Shown: piece after piece, positions 58,264-64,000 of the stretch | Layout: each line of letters begins with the position of its first letter | Position numbering within the stretch: position 1 is the stretch's first letter | Source: Actinotalea soli | GTDB lineage: Bacteria; Actinomycetota; Actinomycetes; Actinomycetales; Cellulomonadaceae | Direction of reading: 5' to 3' | Assembly (NCBI RefSeq): GCF_017565425.1 | Contig: NZ_JAGEMK010000005.1 | Coordinates: 124,001 to 188,000, forward strand | Length of the DNA stretch: 64,000 nucleotides | Program-made: the position numbers and the translations under genes | Notes under the pieces: model-generated | What the model saw: the letters and a program-made list of their open reading frames with translations, nothing else | Told to the model about the DNA's origin: nothing | Databases searched by the model: none

Positions 58264-59657
58264 GGACCCGGCACCTCTCGGCCGCCCTCTCGGGGCCGAG
58301 GAGGTCGGCGCTCGCGGGCGCGGCCGCCCTGACCTGCGTGATCGGCCCGGGCCTCGTCGGGCCGGGCGCCGCCGTGGCCGTCGCCGCCACCCGGCCCGCC
58401 GCGCCACCGGCGAGCCAGGCAGCCGACTCTGCCGCCGACAGTCTGTGGTACGTCGACGCCGCCGGCCTCGACGAGGCGCACGCCACCGCCACGGGGCAGG
58501 GCATCACGGTCGCGGTCATCGACTCCCCCATCAACCCCGACGTGCCCGAACTGGTCGGAACCGACCTGACCGTCCACGAGCCCTCCTTCTGCGCCGACCC
58601 GGCCTCCCCGACGGGGCACGCCCCCGCCGTCGCCACCGACGACAGCGCGCTCCACGGCACGTCCATGGCCTCGTTGGTGGTCGGCACCGGCACGGGCGCG
58701 GACGGTCAGCCCGGCGTCCGGGGTGTCGCGCCCGGGGCCACGGTCCTCTACTACGCCCGAGGGCTGGGCGACGACGACGAGGACTGCACCGCTGAGGGCT
58801 CCTCGAGCATGGAAGCCGCGATCAGCCAAGCCTTGGACGACGGCGCGCAGATCATCTCCCTGTCCTCGTCGGGCAGCACGACCAACGCTGTGTTCGACCA
58901 GATCGCCCGGGCGCACCGCGAGGGCGCGATCGTGGTCGTTTCCCGACCGAACACGGCTACCTCTACCTGGCCCCACGACCTCACCAACGCGAACGGTGCC
59001 GTGACCGTCGAGACTGCGGACAGCGACGGTCGACTGCCCCGCAACGCGACGATGAGCCCCTCCAAGGACGTCGTGGCTCCTGGCGAGGACGTCCGGACCC
59101 TCTTCCCCGGGGAGGACGAGAGCTGGAGGACGTATGGGCCGTCATCTGGGACCTCGAACGCGACCGCGTTCACCTCGGGCGCTCTGGCCCTGGTGTGGTC
59201 AGCCCACCCTGAGGCCACCGGCAACCAGATCATCCAGGCCCTCCTCCGGCACACCTTCCAGAACAGCGGCGAGCTCACCCGTCAGAACGACTCCGTGGGC
59301 TACGGCTCGATCTCGGTCCTGAACATGCTCGACGCGGACCCCACGGCCTACCCCGACACGAACCCCCTGATCTCCGACGACCCCTACGCACAGCCCTCAG
59401 CCACGGCAATTGCCGGTGACTCCGAGCAACCCGCGCCCTCGCCCGAGGCGACCGACCAGACCGAAGGCACGGTAGAGGCCACCTCGCCGCCGACCGCCTC
59501 GGGCGAGGAGAGCAGCGGGCTGCCCGCCTGGGTCGCCCCCACCGCGGGCGCCCTGATCGTGCTGGTCGCACTCACCACGCTCGCCGCGGCCCTGGCCGCC
59601 CGTCGCCGCCGCACGCCCGACGCCACCTCGTCACCCACGCCCGGAAGTCACCCATGA
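58260..59657 (+). CDS. Mycosin-like subtilisin protease of the T7SS locus
   Basis: A second S8 protease. From GTG at 58260 (MRTRHLSAALSGPRRSALAG) it has 465 residues: signal or membrane segment about 15-43, Asp88 (VAVIDSPINPD), His132 (LHGTSMASLV), Asn231 (VVVSRPN), Ser299 (SGTSNATAF), Cys111 and Cys176 as a possible disulfide, and a C-terminal helix (WVAPTAGALIVLVALTTLAA) followed by Arg. All catalytic residues are kept. It is the template of the duplicated protease domain at 60057-61426. Confidence 0.86.
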   Translation: MRTRHLSAALSGPRRSALAGAAALTCVIGPGLVGPGAAVAVAATRPAAPPASQAADSAADSLWYVDAAGLDEAHATATGQGITVAVIDSPINPDVPELVGTDLTVHEPSFCADPASPTGHAPAVATDDSALHGTSMASLVVGTGTGADGQPGVRGVAPGATVLYYARGLGDDDEDCTAEGSSSMEAAISQALDDGAQIISLSSSGSTTNAVFDQIARAHREGAIVVVSRPNTATSTWPHDLTNANGAVTVETADSDGRLPRNATMSPSKDVVAPGEDVRTLFPGEDESWRTYGPSSGTSNATAFTSGALALVWSAHPEATGNQIIQALLRHTFQNSGELTRQNDSVGYGSISVLNMLDADPTAYPDTNPLISDDPYAQPSATAIAGDSEQPAPSPEATDQTEGTVEATSPPTASGEESSGLPAWVAPTAGALIVLVALTTLAAALAARRRRTPDATSSPTPGSHP

Positions 59658-60012
59658 CGCGCCCGTCCGATGAGCTCGCCCAGGTCGGTGAGCTGCCGAG
59701 CACCACGCTGGGTGCGATCGATGCGGAGATCAACAACCTCAGCTCGACGACCGCGGCCCTGGGGGCCGCTGCCCAGCGACTGAACGGTGTGCTCTCCGAC
59801 ACCGGCATCGAGGGCCTGGCCGGCGACAGCGCCGCGATCGCCTTCGAGGGTCTGATCGCGCAGACCAAGAAGCAGATCGAGCTCATCGAGACCACAACCG
59901 CTGCCGCCCGGACCGCCAAGGGCGCACTGTCCGAGGCGCGGAGCGCGGACGCGGCGCGCCCGGCGCTCACCTCGCTGCGCGCGCAGGTGCGCGCCGCATC
60001 CGACGGGCTGCC
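59642..60012 (+). repeat. Tandem duplicate of the 61411-61925 helical-domain region
   Basis: Bases 59642-59946 match 61411-61716 with about a dozen differences per 285 bases by eye. The copy lacks the 144 bases at 61717-61860 in frame, then resumes at the GACGCGGCG junction and runs on to about 60010. Confidence 0.8.
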
Positions 60013-61426
60013 GGCGACCTCCACCGAGGTCTACGCCAAGAGCACCCCCGGTCCCGGTCTCTCCGGGCCGAGGAGGTCGGCGCTCGCGGGCGCGGCCGCC
60101 CTGACCTGCGTGCTCGGCCTGGGCCTCGTCGGGCCGGGCGCCGCCGTGGCCGTCGCCGCCCCCCGGCCCGCCGCGCCACCGGTGAGCCAGGCGGCCGACC
60201 CTGCCGCCGACGGCCTGTGGTACGTCGACGCCGCCGGCCTCGACGAGGCGCACGCCACCGCCACGGGGCAGGGCATCACGGTCGCGGTCATCGACTCCCC
60301 CATCAACCCCGACGTGCCCGAGCTCGTCGGGGTCGACCTGACCGTCCACGAACCCTCCTTCTGCGCCGACCCGGCCTCCCCGACGGGGTACGCCCCCGCC
60401 GTCGGGACCGACGAGGGGGCTCGGCACGGCACGAGCATGGCCTCGTTGGTGGCCGGCACCGGCACCGGCGCGGACGGTCAGCCCGGCGTCCGTGGTGTCG
60501 CGCCCGGGGCCACGGTGCTCTACTACGCCCGAGGGCTCGGGCGCGAGGACGAGGACTGCACCGCTGAGGGCTCCTCGAGCATGGCCGCGGCGATCAGCCA
60601 GGCCCTCGACGACGGCGCGCAGGTCATCTCCCTGTCCGGCGGGGGGACCACGACCACTGCGGTGTTCGACCAGGTCGCGCGTGCGCAGCGCGAGGGGGCG
60701 ATCGTGGTCGTGTCGCGACCGAACACCGCCGTGGTCCCGTTCAACGCCCTCGCCGACGCGAACGGCGCCGTGACCGTCGAGAGCGCGGGCGCCGATGGTC
60801 GGCTCCCCCCGGAAGCGGGAACGAGCCCTCGCAAGGCCGTGGTCGCGCCGGGCGAGGAGGTCCGGACGCTCTTCCCCGGTGAGGACGAGAGCTGGAACCG
60901 CTACGGGACGACGCGAGGCACGTCGAACGCCACCGCGTACACCGCAGGCGCCCTGGCGCTCGTGTGGTCGGCCCACCCCGAGGCCACCGCCAACCAGATC
61001 ATCCAGACCCTGCTGCGGCACACGTTCCAGAACGACGGTGAGCTGACCCGTCAGAACGACTCCATCGGCTATGGCTCGATCTCGGTCCTGAACATGCTCG
61101 ACGCGGACCCGACCGCCTACCCCGACACCAACCCCCTGGTCTCCGACGACCCCGGTGCGCAACCCTCGGCCGCTGAGATCGCCGGGGACGCCGAGGAGCC
61201 CGCGCCCACGCCCGAGGCGACCGACGAGACCGAGGCCCCCTCCGAGAACGCACTGCCACCGGCCCCCCCGGCCGACGACAGCGGCGGGCTTCCGGGCTGG
61301 GTCGTGCCCGCAGGGGCCACTCTCATCGTGCTGGTCGCACTCATCGCCCTCGCCGCGGTCCTGACCGAGCGTCGCCGCCGCACATCCGACGCCACCCCGT
61401 CACCCACGCCCGGAGGTCACCCATGA
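59654..61426 (+). CDS. Chimeric helical-domain, transmembrane, subtilisin protease
   Basis: A 590-residue fusion. Residues 1-120 copy the helical N-terminus of the protein encoded at 61423 (MTRPSDELAQVGELPSTTLG), with 48 residues missing. Residues 137-590 copy the protease at 58260. Its former signal segment (about 142-169) is now an internal membrane helix. Asp214, His258, Asn357 and Ser424 are all intact and a C-terminal helix and Arg-rich tail remain. The predicted topology is a cytoplasmic helical domain and an extracytoplasmic protease held by two helices. Both ends overlap neighbours by ATGA. The frame is clean, so it is probably expressed. Confidence 0.82.
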   Translation: MTRPSDELAQVGELPSTTLGAIDAEINNLSSTTAALGAAAQRLNGVLSDTGIEGLAGDSAAIAFEGLIAQTKKQIELIETTTAAARTAKGALSEARSADAARPALTSLRAQVRAASDGLPATSTEVYAKSTPGPGLSGPRRSALAGAAALTCVLGLGLVGPGAAVAVAAPRPAAPPVSQAADPAADGLWYVDAAGLDEAHATATGQGITVAVIDSPINPDVPELVGVDLTVHEPSFCADPASPTGYAPAVGTDEGARHGTSMASLVAGTGTGADGQPGVRGVAPGATVLYYARGLGREDEDCTAEGSSSMAAAISQALDDGAQVISLSGGGTTTTAVFDQVARAQREGAIVVVSRPNTAVVPFNALADANGAVTVESAGADGRLPPEAGTSPRKAVVAPGEEVRTLFPGEDESWNRYGTTRGTSNATAYTAGALALVWSAHPEATANQIIQTLLRHTFQNDGELTRQNDSIGYGSISVLNMLDADPTAYPDTNPLVSDDPGAQPSAAEIAGDAEEPAPTPEATDETEAPSENALPPAPPADDSGGLPGWVVPAGATLIVLVALIALAAVLTERRRRTSDATPSPTPGGHP

Positions 61427-63000
61427 CGCGCCCGTCCGATGAGCTCGCCCAGGTCGGTGAGCTGCCGAGCACCACGCTGGGCGCGATCGACGCAGAGATC
61501 AACAACCTCGGCTCGACGGCCGCGGCCCTGGGGGCCGCTGCCCAGCGACTGAACGGTGTGCTCTCCGACACCGGCATCGAGGGTCGGGCCGGCGACAGCG
61601 CCGCGATCGCCTTCGAGGGTCTGATCGCGCAGACCAAGAAGCAGATCGAGCTCATCGAGACCACAGCCGCTGCCGCTCAGGCTGCCAAGGGTGCACTGTC
61701 CGAGGCGCGGAGCGCGTACGCGGCCCTCCCCGAGGACCAGATCCCGACCTGGCAGCGCAGCGCGATCCTCGCCGGGTCCACCGTCATGGGGCCCCTGGGC
61801 GTCCTCGCCGGCAACGAGGCCACCCAGTACCTCGACCGGCGTCAGCGCGAGGCCCGTGACGACGCGGCGCGGCCGGCGCTCACCTCGCTGCGGGCCCAGA
61901 TGCGGGCCGCGGCCGAGGCCCTGCCGGTAGCCCCCGGCCGCGAGGGCTACGACAACGGCGACTCCGGCTCGGTCCCGGGCCCCACCCCCTCGACCACCCC
62001 GCACACGCCCACGAGGGCCAGCGGCAGCTACAACCCGATCACGGGAGGCGGTCCCGCGCTCCCGGCCAGCGCCTCGGCCTCGATCGGCACGGGCCCGGGC
62101 GCCACGACAAGCCCGGGCGTCGTGCTCGGTGGCGCGGCCGGCGCGGGTGTCGGGGTCGGGGTCGGCACCGTGGCTGGCGGGCTCGCCGCCGGCGGCCGCA
62201 ACACGCCCGGCACGGTCTCCTCGGGGTGGGCGGCGCCGACCGGGGGGTCAGGATCTGCCGATGGTTCGCTGACCGGTTCCGTCCCCGGCCAAGGCATGAC
62301 CGGCGGCACGGGTGCGGCCGGGACAGGGGGCGGGACCACAGCCGGCGGTGTCGGCGGCGCCGGCGGCGCCCTGGCCGGCGGCGTCGCCGTGGGCGGGGCA
62401 GCCCTGGGGGCCGGGCTCGGGCGGGGTGGCGCCCTCGGCGGTACCCCTGTCGCGGGGGCCGGTGGAGCGGCCGCTGGCCAGGGCGCGGGCTCTCGTGGCG
62501 GCACGTCGGCCGGCCTCGGGGCGGGTCTGCGCCCGGGCACCGGCCTCGGCACACCTGGCGCAGGGTCGGGTGGCGCTGGCGGCGCGTCGGCGATCGGCGG
62601 GCGTGGCGGCACGTTCGTGGGGGCCCCGGGCGCAGTCGGCGCCTCGACCGGCGCCTCCGGAGCCGCTGCAGGGGGGACCAACGGCACCGGTGCCGGAGCT
62701 CGTACCGGAGCCCTGTCCGGGTCCACCGGGTCGGGCCTGACCGCCGGTTCCTCGACCCAGGCCGGGGCCGGCGCGACGGGTGGGCGCGGCTCGACGATGG
62801 CTGGCATGCCCATGGGCGCTGGCGGCGCCGCAGGGAGCTCGGCAGGCAAGAAGCGTCGCAGCGGTGCCGGCTACCTCGCCCCGCACCTGGCCGACGACAG
62901 CCCGAACGCCCCCGCACCGGCTGCTGCCGCGGGGTCCCGCGACCGTCTGCCCGACCTGGTCGCACCCCCGGTCACCGACACCGCCGACGAGGACTGGTAG
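61423..63000 (+). CDS. Helical and Gly-rich putative T7SS substrate
   Basis: A 525-residue protein. Residues 1-170 are helical (EINNLGSTAAALGAAAQRLN; KKQIELIETTAAAAQAAKGA) with a hydrophobic stretch at about 113-129 (AILAGSTVMGPLGVLAG). A Pro/Thr linker follows, then a Gly/Ala-rich region of about 260 residues, and a tail KKRRSGAGYLAPHLADD that ends in acidic ADEDW. Gly-rich PPE-like proteins of actinomycete ESX loci have similar YLAPxL tails, so a secreted substrate is likely. No WXG motif is seen. Confidence 0.72.
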   Translation: MTRPSDELAQVGELPSTTLGAIDAEINNLGSTAAALGAAAQRLNGVLSDTGIEGRAGDSAAIAFEGLIAQTKKQIELIETTAAAAQAAKGALSEARSAYAALPEDQIPTWQRSAILAGSTVMGPLGVLAGNEATQYLDRRQREARDDAARPALTSLRAQMRAAAEALPVAPGREGYDNGDSGSVPGPTPSTTPHTPTRASGSYNPITGGGPALPASASASIGTGPGATTSPGVVLGGAAGAGVGVGVGTVAGGLAAGGRNTPGTVSSGWAAPTGGSGSADGSLTGSVPGQGMTGGTGAAGTGGGTTAGGVGGAGGALAGGVAVGGAALGAGLGRGGALGGTPVAGAGGAAAGQGAGSRGGTSAGLGAGLRPGTGLGTPGAGSGGAGGASAIGGRGGTFVGAPGAVGASTGASGAAAGGTNGTGAGARTGALSGSTGSGLTAGSSTQAGAGATGGRGSTMAGMPMGAGGAAGSSAGKKRRSGAGYLAPHLADDSPNAPAPAAAAGSRDRLPDLVAPPVTDTADEDW

Positions 63001-63011
63001 CGAAGCGCCCC

Positions 63012-63190
63012 ATGCCCCGCCCCACCCGCAGGCACCTGGCCGCCACAGGCCCGGGCCTGGCCCTGGCGCTGGCCGGGATGAGCGCCGCAACGGCACACCC
63101 GTCGCCGGCGTCCTGGTGATCAGGCGCAGCCGCACGAGGCGATCCACGTCCACCCCCTCGGTCGCGGATACCGCGAACGAGGATCGGTGA
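63012..63190 (+). pseudogene. Decayed remnant of a protease or substrate duplicate
   Basis: A signal-peptide-like 35-residue frame (MPRPTRRHLAATGPGLALAL, 63012-63119) stops, and in another frame VLVIRRSRTRRSTSTPSVAD and ANEDR end at 63190. The last 38 bases align with the end of the gene at 61423-63000 (VTDTADEDW) at about 30 positions, and the Arg/Thr/Ser segment resembles the protease C-terminus. I read it as a collapsed third repeat unit; this is an inference. Confidence 0.4.
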
Positions 63191-63192
63191 CC

Positions 63193-63207
63193 TAGGTTGA
63201 CCCCGTG
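63193..63207 (+). promoter_or_regulatory. Leaderless promoter of eccC
   Basis: TAGGTT (63193-63198) ends 6 bases before the GTG start of eccC, the same element that precedes rarD. Confidence 0.45.
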
Positions 63208-64000
63208 ACCTCACCGACCGTCCTGGAGCAGATCACCCCGCCGCCCCCGCCGTCGGGCCAGGTCACCGTCCAGCCACCACCCGAGCTCGCCGCCTCCGAA
63301 GGCATGAGCGGCACGCTGTCGATGATGGTGCCGATGCTCGGCAGCCTCGGGGGGATCGTCTTCGTGGCCGTCGCGATGCCCGGGCCCCGCGGCATGATCG
63401 GCGCCGGCATGTTCCTCGTCGCCACCCTCGGGTTCGTCGGGGTCAACATCTGGCGTCAACGCTCCCAGCACCAGTCGACCGTCGTCGGGGCGCGCCGCGA
63501 GTACCTCGCCTACCTCAGCGACCTGCGCGGCCAGGTGCGCAACGCCGCCAAGGCCCAGCGCCGCCACGCCCACTGGTTCCACCCCGACCCCCGCGCCCTC
63601 GCATCCGTCGCCGAGGAACGCACCCGGGTGTGGGAACGGGACCTCGAGCACGAGCAGTACCTCACCGTGCGCGCCGGCCGCGCCGACCAGCCGCTGTGCG
63701 TCGAGCTCGAACCCGCCGAGACCCCGCCCTTGGCCCAGCTCGACCCCGTCGCCGCCTCCGCGGCCCACCGGTTCCTCGTCTCGCACAGCACCCAGCGAGA
63801 CCTGCCCCTCACCCTCGACCTGCGCTCCGCCGCACGGGTCGAGGTCGCCGGGGACGAGGACGGCGCCCGCGGCATCACCCGCGCCCTGCTCGCCCAGCTC
63901 GCCACCTTCCACTCCGCCGACGACGTCAAGATCGCCGTCCTCGCGGCCCCCACCGCGCTGCGGCACTGGGACTGGGTCAAGTGGCTGCCGCACGTGCAGT
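63205..64000 (+). CDS. eccC: Type VII secretion ATPase EccC, 5' part
   Basis: EccC is the FtsK/SpoIIIE-type motor that recognises WXG100 substrates. The 265 visible residues start at GTG (MTSPTVLEQITPPPPPSGQV) and show two helices at about 35-75 (MMVPMLGSLGGIVFVAVAMP; AGMFLVATLGFVGVNIW) followed by the cytoplasmic stalk (RREYLAYLSDLRGQVRNAAK) and the start of the first ATPase domain. The ATPase motifs lie past position 64000, where the gene is cut by the window edge. Confidence 0.92.
   Translation, partial: MTSPTVLEQITPPPPPSGQVTVQPPPELAASEGMSGTLSMMVPMLGSLGGIVFVAVAMPGPRGMIGAGMFLVATLGFVGVNIWRQRSQHQSTVVGARREYLAYLSDLRGQVRNAAKAQRRHAHWFHPDPRALASVAEERTRVWERDLEHEQYLTVRAGRADQPLCVELEPAETPPLAQLDPVAASAAHRFLVSHSTQRDLPLTLDLRSAARVEVAGDEDGARGITRALLAQLATFHSADDVKIAVLAAPTALRHWDWVKWLPHVQ

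Noticed and set aside
62028-62849. Minus-strand Pro/Ala-rich frame
   Set aside because: It is the complement of the Gly/Ala-rich body of the substrate gene and has no start signals.

Overview
The window is high-GC DNA from an actinomycete, most likely of the order Micrococcales. This is an inference from the gene order, the long acidic N-terminus of NusG, frequent GTG and TTG starts, apparent leaderless starts, and a type VII (ESX) secretion locus. I could not assign a genus.

Positions 1-8200 carry the spc and S10 ribosomal protein operons, read on the minus strand from rpsJ down to a truncated rplF. Upstream of them, also on the minus strand, are tuf, fusA, rpsG and rpsL (the str operon), then rpoC and rpoB, rplL and rplJ with an L10 leader RNA, rplA and rplK, nusG and secE, and tRNA-Trp. 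Each block has recognisable promoters and strong GC hairpin terminators. A nearly identical 25-base element lies in the leaders of both rpsJ and rpsL. A two-gene membrane-protein island (22140-22933, plus strand) sits between rplJ and rplA.

Positions 25900-48400 hold housekeeping and accessory genes. They include an aspartate aminotransferase, an ABC exporter coupled to a NarL-type two-component system, and an OmpR-type two-component system. Next to the latter are two paralogous secreted Ser/Pro/Ala-rich small proteins, a phosphotransferase-fold protein and an adenosine deaminase. Repeats of the heptamer TCTCATC at 11-base spacing precede several of these genes and suggest a local regulon. 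Then come murB, two tandem MFS transporters with a divergent LacI regulator, a HadA/HadB-like dehydratase pair with rpmG, tRNA-Met, tRNA-Thr, an SDR oxidoreductase, tRNA-Tyr, a YajQ-family protein, HtpX, an FprA-type ferredoxin reductase and RarD.

Positions 48400-64000 are a type VII secretion locus. The minus-strand arm encodes two FHA/RDD membrane proteins, mycosin MycP, EccB, and two different EccD-like channel proteins. The plus-strand arm encodes a WXG100 pair, a small helical protein, a subtilisin-like protease, a chimeric helical-domain/transmembrane/protease protein made by tandem duplication, a Gly-rich helical putative substrate, a decayed remnant, and the start of the EccC motor ATPase. 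The chimera and its duplication, the paired EccDs, and the TCTCATC regulon are the most unusual features.
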